In this document: positions 22,455 through 60,325 of the stretch, one piece after another
Layout: each line of letters opens with the position of its first letter
How positions within the stretch are numbered: position 1 is the stretch's first letter
Assembly (NCBI RefSeq): GCF_040802235.1
Contig: NC_133156.1
Span: 116,218,173-116,282,172 of the forward strand
DNA from: Manis javanica
Taxonomy: Eukaryota; Chordata; Mammalia; Pholidota; Manidae
DNA: 64,000 nt
Direction of reading: 5' to 3'
Made by a program: the position numbers and the translations under genes
Notes under the pieces: generated by a model
What the model saw: only the letters and a program-made list of their open reading frames with translations
The model's database searches: none
Told to the model about the DNA's origin: nothing

Positions 22455-24036
22455 TGTGTACACAAGTGCATCTGTGTTCACTTCATCCCTCCTCGTCCTG
22501 TGCAGGAAATAGTCTTCCTCCTATCAAAGGCCAGTTATTCCACATGTGCTCAAATCCCATGCCCTCTCACTGTCCATGAACTCTATTATTACTTTGTCTG
22601 TATTCTTTCTCTCTTTTTCCACTGGCCCTTTGCATAAGCTGAACATGCCATTCCTCTCATCAAAAGAAATCTGACCCTCACATTTCTTGAGTACAGCCTA
22701 TCTCTGCTTCCTAGTCAGACTTCTCAAGTGCCCCATTTTTTCCAGTTTCTTACCTCCTATTTGCTCTTCAAACCCACTGTAGCTTCTGCTGACACTAGAT
22801 ACAACAGCCCTCACTGAAGTCATCAATGGTATCTGTGCCACTAAATCCAGTAGACAATTCATTCTTACAGCTTGTTCGCTAGGCAGTATCTAACACTGTC
22901 ACGTGACAGCAAAAGTGAAAGGCATCTAGAATACAATAGCTTACTTTCTAGCTTTGTGCTGTTCCTCAGAAGTTCTTGTGGCATTATCTTCCCTTACCTA
23001 TTCTGTAAGCATTGGTGTTCTTCAAAGCTCAATCCTAAGTATTCTTTTCTCATGTCAATATCCTGCAACTATGTCATCCTCTCCTGAAGCTTCAGTTAAC
23101 AGGTATTACTACTGACTCCAGATTTGTTTCTAATCTCTTGATTCTGGACCTTTGCTAACTTGTCATTTCCACCAAGAGGACTCACAAAATTTAAGTCATG
23201 CTACTCCCTAAATTTGCTTTTCTTACATCCCCCTCTCATTGATGGCACTGCCACCTATATACTTGACCCAAGCAGAAACCCTGGAACTATTTTTAACTCC
23301 TACTGTGCAATCATCCCCAAGACTATAGAGTTGATCTCCTAAATATTTCTTGGAGTTATGCTCTCCATCCTCACTGGTCAGTTTTGAGTCTGAAATGCCA
23401 TCTCTCTCCTGTATCTTCTTCAGAAGACATCTACTGGGCTCCCCACATCTGCTCTGGCATCTTACAATCCATTCTCCACTCAGCAATTCTAGGAATCTTT
23501 CTAAAGTACAAATAGCATCACAAAACTCCTCTGTAGAAGACAGAATTTATACACAGAAGGTACTTTGGACAGAAGGAGGGGAAAAAGGTGGGAGTGAGGA
23601 CCTAAGTTAGCATTGTGTAATACAAACATGTTACAGATCAGTGAAAACATGGTTGTTTGAGGGTGACTTCATTACACTTTACATAAGACCAAGGTCAATT
23701 TGCACATCAGACTTTTTACAATGGATATGAATTTAAGGAGTTAGATTTCTCCCCATCCCTGGTGGTGCCTCATTTGCTTAAACCCCTTGTAATATTTATC
23801 ACTGGTTTTAAAATAAAGTCCATAGTTCAAAAATCCATGATAATCTGGCCCCTGCCCTGTGACTGTTGACCCATTTAGGCTTCTACCTTAAAGGCCTCCC
23901 TCTCTTCTTTAATCATTCGTAAACCAAACTGGCTTTCTTTCAGTCCTTTTAAGTGTCAGGATGCTTCCTTTAGACCTCAGGACCTTAACATAGGCTCTTA
24001 CTTTGGCTTGAAACACTCCCTCCACCATCCTCCTGA
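22455..24036 (+). mobile_element. Ancient LINE (L2-like), first part
   Basis: Diverged sequence with L2-type phrases in order: a CAGAAACCCTGGAACTATTTTTAACTCC equivalent at about 23273, then CTTGAAACACTCCCTCCACC at about 24008. It appears to resume after the inserted LTR at 24037-24815. Confidence 0.5.
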
Positions 24037-24815
24037 TGCCGGGGTTCTTGTTCATGAAGCCAAAGAATGAGCTTCACAAACACTCAAGGTAGGAGAGCAA
24101 GGTACAGGCTTTTATTTAGAGATACAGTGAAAGGACAGAGCTCCTGGCTGTAATAGAGCCCAGGATGGTGAGTTGTCCAGAGGTTTTATAGGCAGTTGAG
24201 GATTTTGGGGAACATGAAAAATGCTTAGGAATGTGGACTTATTAAGTGGTCCCTGAATATTTAGAATTAACTTAACACAAGAAACTTCCTGCTCTGATCA
24301 TTTCTCCCAGATACCAGCATCTTGGTCTGGGAGCATATCAGACAAGGCCGTCTGCCCAGCCCCCAAGGTGGGCTGAGGTATTGTTTGCTAAAGAGTGTAA
24401 GTTAAGAATTTCTAACTTCTTAACTTCCTGAGTATTAAAATGCCATCTTATCTTCAAGGTGGAATCCTTCTTGCCTTTTACTATGTTGTTTATGCCTGGG
24501 CTTACCTGCCAAATTAATTGCCCAGTTTGGTCACTTATCAGATCTGAAGGAGGAAAGACAGCACATAGGTCTGAGCCTTTTAGCATGCTAAAGTGAACCT
24601 TACATATAATTACAAATAATTAGCATAATAAAAACATGTGCTACTCTTCTTTATCTGGGGAATATTAACTGATCTCACTGAAGAATGACCCTAGAGCTTA
24701 ATATTTAACACAGTTTTGGTAGAGGGTTTCCTTGCATGTAGTTACATTGCTCTGACTGCAAATATCCTGCTTTGCTTTTTCCGGACGCCCTCACCCTGCC
24801 TACCCACCTACTTAC
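24037..24815 (-). repeat. ERV LTR, minus orientation, same family as 21552-22451
   Basis: The inverted R-U5 end TGCCGGGGTTCTTGTTCATG at 24037 and inverted AATAAA-like CTTTTATTTAG at 24111 fix the orientation. The U3 segment AATTAATTGCCCAGTTTGG is the reverse complement of the plus copy. The right end is approximate. Confidence 0.65.
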
Positions 24816-25050
24816 ACTTTGGATTTCAGTGGAAATATTTTCTTAGCCTAGGTTAGGCCCACCCCACTATATGCTATCACAGACCTCTGTATTTTATTTT
24901 ACAAACACTTACCCCAACTGTGATCAAATTATCTACTCCTTAATTTTCCAGTTAATCTCTAGTCCCCCTCCTAGACCCTGGGTGTAGTTTCGTTTTATCC
25001 CCAGCATGTCTAGCAAATAGTAGGTTCTCCATAAATACTTTACGGCAATA
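24816..25050 (+). mobile_element. L2 3' end
   Basis: Ends in the L2 3' signature (CCCAGCATGTCTAGCAAATAGTAGG followed by a CTCCATAAATACTTTACGG equivalent). Probably the tail of the L2 interrupted by the LTR. Confidence 0.55.
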
Positions 25051-25059
25051 AATAAATAT

Positions 25060-25845
25060 AGCAGGCACATCTAATTAATTGTTATTTCAAAGAAAAGATG
25101 CAGATACATAGTTCAAAGATCTATTTTTCTGATACCTGACAATTCAAAAACTCTAGACTGAGAGATCTCTGAAATAAAAGGGCTTATTGAGCCTTTACTG
25201 ATGCTAGCAAGAAAGAGACTGTGCCCTGGGACAAAGCTTCTGCTTCACCAGCAGGAAGTCCTGCTACAGAAACTTGTCTGCCATGCCAGACTCAAGAAAT
25301 AGGGCACACTTACAAGGGGTCTCAAGGAAAGACTACAGATAAAGAAGATGGGCTAACTCCTAGCGGGCAAAGGCCAGGGATAGACAGTTAGCCCTTAGAA
25401 GGCTCGCGGATTGGGTGTGGTGATGGTCAAGACTGTTCACAAGCAGGAGGGATGCAGTTGTTCTGGGGACGTTCTAGATGACGCAGAAAATGACTTTCTC
25501 CGGGTAGGTGGAATTTCTCATTAACTACAGCCCTCGGCTATGACTTGATTACTTCCCCTTGTCTCTTTCCCCCATTCTCCGGCCCTCATATCATTTAATT
25601 TTAGAACACCTCAGAATGTTTTCCTTATCATACCAAATTAGGGAGAGGTTTCTATCTTTGGCCAAGTTTTTTTTAACATCTTTATTGAAGTAAAATAATT
25701 ATACCTCCATAAGCCTCACTCACCTGAAAGCCACCCGTGTGGTTAGTTATTGTTTGACTCATCAGAATGCTAGGCTTCTTCAGACTTTATCACAACCAAG
25801 TACGCCCAGCTCCACAGGAGGAACCGAAAGTAAGGACCTTCGAAG
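25060..25845. other. Region upstream of C5orf34 promoter
   Basis: Possible old LTR-like segment at 25190-25560. A short L1-tail-like TTTTAACATCTTTATTGAAG lies at about 25670. No gene recognised. Confidence 0.35.
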
Positions 25846-25849
25846 AGGA

Positions 25850-26070
25850 ATAGACTAGGAATCTCTCCCTCCGCTACTTCCGGTCCCGCCTTCCGCGGTG
25901 CGCGCTGGGGCCGTAGCAGTCGCAGCGGCGGGAGCAGGAGGGGCGGGACTTCCGGTCTTCCTTTTTCCGGGAGGAAAGCCAGTTCCCGAAGGCGGAAGGT
26001 TTGAACCGCTCCTAGGTACTGCTGCGTTGTGTGCCGTTCCTTAGCTGGCGCTTCCCGGCTCTGATTTAAC
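25850..26070 (+). promoter_or_regulatory. C5orf34 CpG-island promoter and first (non-coding) exon
   Basis: An abrupt CpG-rich patch in AT-rich surroundings, without TATA. It contains several ETS-type CTTCCGG/TTCCGG motifs (about 25878, 25949, 25964) and GC boxes (GGGGCGGGAC at about 25939), typical of a housekeeping promoter. A good splice donor, CCTAG|GTACT, lies at 26015/26016, so a 5'UTR exon ending at 26015 is likely. It would splice to the exon carrying the ATG at 28907. Confidence 0.65.
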
Positions 26071-28504
26071 GGACGTCTGGGCTAAAACACTCTTTCTGTG
26101 GCCTTATTTCTCCGCGGTTGTGATTGTTTTTTTCATCAAGAAACATGACTTATTGGTAATTTGTCAAATTGAAGAAATACTCCATCCCTCGAGAAGCAGC
26201 TGTGGGCAGACGCTGCGTCTTTGAACATTTTGGCAAATTAAATTAGCACAGGGCCACTGGTTGGTCTCATTCCCACGACTTTTCAGCCCAGAACTGTGAG
26301 TTCAAGACGTTGGTCATTGTTTTGATGAGGCTTTTTCTGTAACTAAGTGCATTTTGACAAATGATGTTCCCACTGATGTTAAGAACAGAATTGTGGCTTT
26401 TTAATCGTTCAGCATGCTGTGACGTAATGTACTGGGTGGTAAAATAAACAAAACAGGGATAAGACAGTAGAGATGAGGTTGAAAATTTGATTGGAGCCGG
26501 ATTATAGCTTTTTATGAAATGCCGGATATAAATGCATTTATTGTTTAAGTACTGCCATTTAACGTGTAAACAAGCGACGTAAAGTGGTTGGTATGGTCTG
26601 GGTTGTGGAAAGTTACCTACAACAGCAACCCTGGAAATGGGCGGGAGAGGGAAGAAACTGGAAATAGACCCCAGAGAGTGCAGGAATTGAGGGGAGAATT
26701 AATGGCCTGAATGAGAAAAAGAGGAGTCAGGTTTAGGAGACAGACTTACAAAGTCCAATAGGACTTGTTACAGAGGTGTGGAGAGAAACAGTGGGAAGTC
26801 AAATATTGCTAAGATTGAGAGGCCATTAATTCAAATTGCAAATTAAGGAGGAGCGAGGGTTTTTTAATTCTCTTATCCTTTTAGTCGTTAAATAAAATCT
26901 TTGTTGAACTCATTATTTGCCAAGTATCGTCCTACATGCCAGGGACACGGTTATAAGACAGAGGTCTCTTTTCTGATTGAATTTATATCCTAGTAGAGAA
27001 AAGACAAAAAGCAAGTCAATATATAAAATCAGCTTTGGTAGTGAGATATGCCATTCAGAAAAAGATGAAATGGATAAAAAGTGATTAGGAGATGATTGGG
27101 AACAAGTTTAATCGAAATCATCAAGTCGTGCCTTTAGGAAATGATATTTGAGGTAAGATCTTATTGGTGACAAAGAGCCAGCCATGAAATAGGCCAGGAA
27201 AAGGACATGGTAGGCAGAAAGAACAATGGAGACAGGAAACAGCTTGTTTAAAAAGGCAGGTGTATCTTAAGTGGCCTGAACAAGGACGTGAGAGGAGATA
27301 ACATTTGGAGAGGTAGATGAAGCCAAGATTGCATTTTATAGGCCATGGTTAGGAATTTGGATTTTATCATCCTAAGTGCAAACGGTAGGTTGTGAACCAG
27401 TAAGTGATAGAAATCATTTTTATTTTAAAAGGCCCCTCTTACTACTACCATATGTAGACTGGACACCATGGAAAGCAAGAGTGCAAATGAAATTAGAGGA
27501 TATTACAAAAGCCCGCTTTTGGAGGGCATGGTTAAGTTCCATCTTAGCCATGTTGAGTTTGATTTATCTGGTGGGACAGGGACATGAAGCAGGCAACTGG
27601 AAGCTCTGGAGAGAGGTCGGATAGATTTGGAAGTTCTCTAGAGAAAGGAAATAATTAAAAGTTATGTCAGTGTCCTCAAGAGAGGCCATATGGTTTAATA
27701 TTTACTTATATCCTGACATTCCACAAAAGATTATAGGTCAATCATATGTAGCTGATTACAGACTTTGAAAGGGGGTAAGATAAAAGAAAAAGCAAGGACA
27801 GGTATAAAAGCAACATGAATGTGTATAGTAAGGAGAGATGATGAAATGGGGACTAACATCAGGTTTTGAAAAAGCCTTGATTTAAAAAAATAGTGAAGAG
27901 ACATGATTCAAAAAATAGATGTAGAGGGGAGCTATGGCAGCCCTTGTGTTTTAAAATAAAAGGCAGAGGAAGAGTTTTGTGCAGGGGAAATTAGACAATG
28001 CCATCAAAGGCTGACTAGTAGTAGTGTAGTAGGGTGAAGACAGAACTCAGTGAGTATAGGAACATACTGGTGACCATTGTGAAACAATTTCAGTAGAGAG
28101 GTGGAGGAGAAAGCTAGAATGCAATGAATTGAGGATTGATGGAAGAGAAAGGAGACCACAAGTTGATACTATACTTGAAAAGTCTATTGGTAGGAAATAG
28201 GGGTAAAACTGGGAAAAGTGGGATCTATGGAAAGTTATTTTTTTCTGTCAGGTGAAACTTGATTGCTTGAGTAGTAGAAGGAGATCATGTCCTAAAAGGG
28301 AACAGATAACTGGATTCTTCACAGATTAAAGGTCTGTGACAACCCTGCATGGAGCAATCTATTGGCACTGTTTTTCCAGCAGCATTTGCTCACTTCATGT
28401 CTCTATGTCACATTTTGGTAATTCTCACACTGTTTCAAACCTTTTCTTATATTTCCTATGGTGATCTGTGACCAGTGATTATGAGTCACTGAAAACTCAA
28501 ATGA
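26071..28504. other. C5orf34 first intron
   Basis: 26880-27650 and some sequence beyond resemble an ancient interspersed repeat whose family I cannot name (GGCCATGGTTAGGAATTTGGATTTTATC motif region at about 27342). There is no coding exon; the open frame at 27376-27624 has no homology I recognise. Confidence 0.4.
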
Positions 28505-28738
28505 TGGCTAGGATTTTTTAGCAACGAAATATTTTTAAATTACAGTATGTATTTTTTTTAGACATAATTGCACACTTACTAGACTACAGTATAATGTAAA
28601 CATACTTTTATATGCACTGGGAAACCAAAACATTCATTTGACTTGCTTTATTGTAGTATTAGTATTCACTTTGTCACAATATTTGCTTTATTGTGATGTT
28701 CTGGAGCCTAACCCGCGACGTCTCCAGGGTATGCCTGT
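28505..28738. mobile_element. Tigger1-like DNA transposon remnant
   Basis: Ends with GGGTATGCCTGTA preceded by CTTTATTGTGATGTTCTGGAGC, matching the terminal part of Tigger1-type mariner elements. It lies about 170 bp upstream of the C5orf34 start codon. Confidence 0.6.
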
Positions 28739-28906
28739 ACTAAAGTAATCACTTTACATGCAACAAGAGTAAATGCAATAACAAAATGTTTTCCTTGTGT
28801 TCTTAGAAAATACAGACTTGTCCATTAAGGGAACTGTGTGTGCTACTCTGTTTCCTGTTTCCTTTAGTCTTCACCTTGGAAGGACATTTTATCCATAGTC
28901 AAAGTA

Positions 28907-55416
<26,510 letters not shown>

Positions 55417-55770
55417 AAAATGGAAGTATTACAGTATATTATTAAACCTTAAGGATGGTGTTTCAAGTGATTGGTATAAAATTACTAGTAAGCCAAGAAA
55501 CTATATATTACTTCTGTACAATGATTATATGAGAAATGACATTTAACTGTAGAGGTGTTTTACTAACATAAATATTAAAACATTTATAATATAGTTTACT
55601 AATTGAGAACTATTTTGAACAATTTCTTATTTCAGACTTATGAGAACTGATTATAGCTGTTGACGTTTTATCTTGCATTATTTTCAAGGTTTTTCTTTTA
55701 ATATGCAGAATTGTGTGCATTTGGTCATTTGCTATTTAGTCTCTCAAGCAAGTATTTCTCAGTATACCTA
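55417..55770 (+). other. C5orf34 3'UTR (probable)
   Basis: AT-rich. ATTAAA at 55441-55446 is a candidate proximal poly(A) signal and further AT-rich variants follow. It ends at the target duplication of the provirus. Confidence 0.5.
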
Positions 55771-55946
55771 TGTGGGATTAATGGGATTAATACATAAATC
55801 AAGTAATATAGAAATCAAATGTACAAATACATATGACCTGATTGTTTATCCTACAACTCCTGATGCTTGGTCAATAACAAAATGAGTGAAGACAAAACAG
55901 TTCCTACAACTCATGACCGCCCTCACATGGTTTCAGTGTCCTTGAG
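55771..55946 (+). repeat. 5' LTR, truncated
   Basis: The first about 176 bp match 59247-59413 of the 3' LTR. It carries a 9-bp internal duplication (ATTAATGGG) and stops abruptly after TTTCAGTGTCCTTGAG. Confidence 0.85.
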
Positions 55947-56790
55947 GTACATATAGTTCTTTATCAGATGATACCATTATTTTAATTTCACCCATATAAT
56001 CATGATCAATAACTCCAGGTCTTACTATTAATCCTTTTAATGCCCAACTACTGCAGCCTAAAAGCAATCCTACAAAATTAGTTGGTAAAGGGCCAAAAAT
56101 TCCTGTACTAAGTAATTGGACTCCTTGTGATGGGTATAAATATACAGGTTGAGAAGAGGCAAGATCTACAGCAGCACTTCCTTTAGTTGCTGCTTGTAAA
56201 TCATGCCATGTTCTTTTTTTTTTTTTGGTACCATTGATCTACAATTACATGAGGAACATTATGTTTACTAGACTCCCCCTTTCACCAAGTCCCCCCCACA
56301 AACCCCATTACAGTCACTGTCCATCAGCATAGTAAGATGCTGTAGAATCACTACTTGTCTTCTCTGTGTTGCACATCCCTCTCTATGCCCCCCCCACATT
56401 ATACATGCTAATCTTAATGGCCCCTTTATTCCCTCCCCCCCTTATCCCTCCCTTCCCACCCAGCCTCCCCAGTCCCTTTCCCTTTGGTAACTGTTAGTCC
56501 ATTTTTGGGTTCTGTGATTCTGCTGCTGTTTTGTTCCTTCAGTTTTTGCTTTGTTCTTATACTCCACATATGAGTGAAATCATTTGGTACTTGTCTTTCT
56601 CCACCTGGCTTATTTCATTGAGCGTAATACCCTCTAGCTCCATCCGTGTTGTTGCAAATGGTAGGATTTGTTTTCTTCTTATGTCATGCCATGTTCTTTT
56701 AACTGGAGAAGATGCCTCTGTATTATTTTCTAGGGCCTCAGAGGCTGGCCCAGTCGAAGGTTTAAAGGCCGACTCATTTGAACAACATTC
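55947..56790 (-). pseudogene. ERV dUTPase (pro region) remnant, split by an L1
   Basis: Minus-strand translation shows a dUTPase signature: GSAAVDLASS (motif 1-like), GLIVRPGVIDHDYMGEIKIM (the catalytic-site motif 3-like GVID..Y.GE) and a glycine-rich middle. In betaretroviruses dUTPase follows nucleocapsid in the gag-pro reading, as here. Interrupted at 56217-56683 by an L1 and truncated at the LTR junction. Confidence 0.75.
56217..56683 (-). mobile_element. LINE-1 3' end inserted in the provirus
   Basis: T-run then antisense L1 3' end (TGATCTACAATTACATGAGG), same subfamily as 41365-43857. Target duplication TCATGCCATGTTCTTTT flanks both sides. Confidence 0.85.
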
Positions 56791-56791
56791 A

Positions 56792-57960
56792 TTAGACCTT
56801 AGACCGATGTCTCCCTTTTTGACATTTTGGGCAAACAGATGGCAGTTTATTTTTAAAATTTGGCTTTTCTGTCCTCTTCTGTGATCTGCAATCTTTTTTC
56901 ATATGCCCTTGTTTGCCACAACCAAAACATTTCAAATTTTTTGAATTTCCCCTTGATTTTCCCTTCATAGCAGTTGCTAGTAAATTAGCTTGGTGTGTAG
57001 AGGAACCTACATTGGCACAAGCCTTGATATAATCTTCCATTCTAGCTCCTGCAGATTTTAAAGGTCTAAGAACTCTTTGGCACTTCGTGTTTGCATTATC
57101 ATAAGCTAGCATTTGCAACAACATTTCCCTTAAATCTGGATGTGCTACTGTACGTCTTGTTATCCTGCAGCCTCGCAACAAAATGAACATATGGTTCATT
57201 GAGTCCCTGTTTAAGTTTACTGAATGGTAAGCAGGCTTTCCAGCCACTTGTATTTTTTCCCAAGCTTTCAGGCAACACAGACATATCTGTTACTGCTGTG
57301 TCCTCAAACCTAGCTTGCCTTTCTAACTGCAGCCAATCTCCTTGTCCAGCCAGCTGTTCAGCAGTTATAAGAATTGGAAGATCGGCATGCTGATTCCTCA
57401 AGGCTTGTGCTTTTGCTTCCTCATACCACCATGTTTTGAATTGTAAAAATTCAGAAGAGTCCAAACAGGTATGAGCCAATAAATCCCAATCATGAGGAAT
57501 CATCCTTTCTTGTTCTGCCAACCCCCTCAAGAGACCCACAACATATGGCGAATTAGTGCCATAAGTAGAGATGGCTTGTTTAAAGTCTTATAATGTTTTA
57601 TAAGGAATAGGTGTATAAAGTGCTCTGACTCCACCTTGTGGAAAATCAGCATCCTCACCTGGCCCAAAGGAGTTAACTGGTGCCACTAAGGGTGTCAAGT
57701 AAGCGTCTATATCACCCTCTCTCTGGGCTTTGCATATTCCTGGCATGAAAGCAGATGCAGCAGTGACAGAGGCTGAGGATTTCTTACGATGAGAGAGAGA
57801 CGGGCAGGACTCTCACCATCACTTTCTGAAGAGGAAGATGATGAAGTCAGAAGAATGTGGAGATGAGGAATGTTTACTTGATTTTACCACATCATCCAAG
57901 AGTTCTCATTCCTGGGTATCAGATTTAGTTTCAGACAGTGGAGGAGTTTTTTTGAGGAAG
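56792..57960 (-). pseudogene. ERV gag remnant (linker, capsid, nucleocapsid)
   Basis: Reading leftward from about 57960: a serine/acidic linker, then capsid with the motif NSPYVVGLLRGLAEQ and the downstream IPHDWDLLAHTCLDSSEFLQ, then the major homology-like region near KQGLNEPYVHFVARLQ, then nucleocapsid with one complete CCHC zinc knuckle (CFGCGKQGHMKKDC). The second knuckle, starting CPKCQKGRH, is broken. The two longest open stretches (57539-57099 and 57247-56792) are in different frames, so at least one frameshift separates capsid from nucleocapsid, and a stop lies near 57590. No intact Gag. Confidence 0.8.
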
Positions 57961-57989
57961 GATCCATTGATGGTGCAGAAAAAAGGAAA

Positions 57990-58615
57990 ATAATTTATTC
58001 TTAGGGTAATGACAGTCAATATTTCCTAAACAATCAGAAAGTGCAATTTGCCAATGAGTATTTTCTTGAAATACTTGCATAATATTTTGTTTGGATGATG
58101 GAAGAATAATGGAGTGGGGATCTTAGCCAATCATCTTAGTCTCTGTTGTCCTTTAAGGATGATAGAAGCTACTTTGTCAATGTAAGGTTGCAACAAGGGT
58201 TTAGTCTGATACTGCAAAAATATCCATTCTAACCAACTGTCACATTGACAGAGCAATCCTGTGGGAGAATGGGGATAAAGTAAATTAATAACAATAAGGG
58301 TTTCTGTAAGTCAATTTTTGATAATTGAGCTTGTGAATATGTTGTTCTATCCACTTGAGTTCTTCCTCAGCTTTTGAGGTTAAGTCTCTAGGACTATTAA
58401 GATCTGGGGGTCCTTTTAAGGTGTTGAAAAGATGTTGTAATTTATAAGTAGGAATACGTAATAATGGGCAGATCCAATTAATATCTCCTAGAAGCTTTTG
58501 AAAATCATTTAAAGTTTTAAGATGATCTCTCCTTATTGGAATTTTCTGAGGGATTATAAATTCTCTTGATTTAATTGGATATGGCCAATACTTGTAGGTT
58601 TACTTCTATTATATA
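57990..58615 (-). pseudogene. ERV reverse transcriptase C-terminal remnant
   Basis: Minus-strand translation shows the betaretroviral RT thumb/connection motif LNDFQKLLGDINWICPLLR, then LKGPPDLNSPRDLTSKAEEE and WIEQHIHKLNYQ, followed by stops and frameshifts. The catalytic palm portion is absent. It lies upstream of gag in the same orientation, which is not the viral order, so the interior is rearranged as well as inverted. Confidence 0.75.
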
Positions 58616-58779
58616 TTTGTCTTCCTGTTCTGGTAATGTGGGTACGTAACTTGACCGCTAGCTTATTGAAGCCAATACGACTTTTAAGAAGTAATGTATA
58701 AGAAGTGATTGTTCACTGTCTTCATTACCCCCCATGAAAGTCCGTGCAGTGAATCAGCGTATTTTGTGATTTTCATGAT

Positions 58780-59246
58780 TATGGCTGGACATAAGAGTAT
58801 GAGAAAAAGCACTGACCTACTTCAAATGCCTCTTCGCTGCATGTTATCTCCCTGTATGGTCCCGGAGGATGGCTGGTTAGCCAGAGACGGGTAAGATTCC
58901 TCATGGGAGGAACAACCTGAGACAGGCACAGTCACAGGGGGCCAACAGGCGAGGAGAAGGGGGCCAACTGAGGCGAGGCTTAGGACCTCGTACCCCTTTT
59001 GTGTGAGGCATTCCCTGTTGCCCTTGCCCAGCTCAGGTCAAAACTCCATCTATAGGCATAGACCTGATCACCTGCAATTACCTTCTATTTGCACTAAATC
59101 TATTTTCTGTCTTTATTTCACATCATGTAAATTTAAGAAGACTTTTATTTCATACTGCAGGATTTAGAGAAGTAAACTATGTTAAAAGCCTTCTGTTAGA
59201 AACTATCTGCTTGCTATATTATTATCTACTACTTAAAAGGGGGAAA
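58780..59246 (+). other. Provirus 3' non-coding region and polypurine tract
   Basis: Plus-strand sequence (CCCTGTATGGTCCCGGAGGA, GGTTAGCCAGAGACGGGTAA, GGAACAACCTGAGACAGGC) matches the antisense region at 8760-8915 and 115-240 of the poly(A) elements. It is followed by the polypurine tract AAAAGGGGGAAA at 59235-59246. Confidence 0.8.
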
Positions 59247-59640
59247 CGTGGGAGTAATACATAAATCAAGTAATATAGAAATCAAATGTACAAATACATA
59301 TGACCTGATTGTTTCTCCTACAACTGCTGATGCTTGATCAGTAACAAAATGAGTGAAGACAAAACAGTTCCTACAACTCGTGACCACCCTCACAGGGTTT
59401 CAGTGTCCTTGAGCATCATGTCCTAGGGCTAGACTCAAGGTCAGATAATGATTGTATGTTGAACCCCCTACTCAAAATTCTTTGGATGTTTGGGTTCATT
59501 TGCTCAATGAATATGAGTGCCTTTTCGGCATTACTCCTGCGCTGTTATGCCTTGAGTCCCCTGGCTGGTTCTTTCAGATCTTCAATAACTCATCGCGTCT
59601 CCTCCCTTATCTGCTGGTCAGAGGCAGGGAGGGACTGACA
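59247..59640 (+). repeat. 3' LTR, complete
   Basis: 394 bp. The start TG appears as CG (CGTGGGAG), a single-base change; the end is CA. CTCAATGAATATGAGTGCC near 59504 is the polyadenylation region equivalent to GATCAATAAATATGAG in the poly(A) elements. Confidence 0.85.
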
Positions 59641-59646
59641 TACCTA

Positions 59647-60055
59647 TAAGAATTAGACCTTTAAAAAAATTTAATCTAGGCAGTGTTGCTTCAAGCTAAG
59701 AATCAAGCACTTCAGCAAAGACTAAATTTTATCTTAACTGTCTTAAGAACCAGATATTTTCACTACTTTTGAACATTTGAAAAGATTTATGCTACAAAGT
59801 GTGTGAAACAGAAAAGAGCTCACCAAAACTGCTATTTATTACAACCTTGTCTATTGGGAAAGAACTAAATCACACTTTAAAAAGACTTTAGGATTACTCC
59901 AGTATAGCCAGAAATGTTATAACTTTGATTTCTAGGGGAAAAAAAGACCAGCTTCTTCACATCAAAGGCAAGGAGCAACAGAGGAAACAAGGAGAAAAAG
60001 GGCGAATAAAGCAGAACATATTAGATTAGCAATGATAACGTCAGTGGTTTGAAGG
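59647..60055. other. Intergenic, nothing recognised
   Basis: AT-rich sequence between provirus and L2. Confidence 0.45.
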
Positions 60056-60059
60056 TCAA

Positions 60060-60325
60060 AGCGTTCTCTCCCAGCTCTTCTCACACTGGGCTCCTTGCCA
60101 CCTTCAGGTCTCTTCGCAAATACCACTTTTTCAGAGGGGCCTCCCCCAATTACTTGCTGTTGTAACACCCTATTTATTTCCTTTATAGCACATATTACAC
60201 TTATCCAACTTGTTATTTTGCTGTCTGTAACCCTGCGCTAGAACTGGAGCTCCATAAAGTCATTGCACAGCCTTGTTACCAAGCTTAGTTGAGAGCACTT
60301 AGTATGTGTTTTATAAATGAATCAC
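60060..60325 (+). mobile_element. L2 LINE 3' end
   Basis: L2 3' phrases: AGGGGCCTCCCCCAATTACT, CTGGAGCTCCATAAAGTCAT, TTAGTATGTGTTTTATAAATGAATC-type ending. Confidence 0.6.

Larger units (their letters stand above)
55771..59640 (+). mobile_element. Betaretrovirus-like provirus with inverted interior
   Basis: Bounded by LTR sequence starting TGTGGGATTAAT (55771) and ending GGGACTGACA (59640). A perfect 6-bp target duplication, TACCTA, lies at 55765-55770 and 59641-59646, as expected for class II (beta-type) retroviral integration. The 5' LTR is cut at about 55946. The interior gag, dUTPase and RT remnants read on the minus strand. The 3' non-coding region, purine tract and 3' LTR read on the plus strand. 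Pol after RT and env are missing. All genes carry stops or frameshifts, so it is not replication-competent. Confidence 0.85.

Noticed and set aside
27376-27624. 82-codon plus-strand frame in the C5orf34 first intron
   Set aside because: No homology recognised, lies in an ancient repeat-like region and lacks splice or Kozak support.
57784-58120. Plus-strand short frames in the gag/RT junction as a novel gene
   Set aside because: Minus-strand reading shows decayed gag linker and RT/RNase H-like sequence; the plus frames are shadows.
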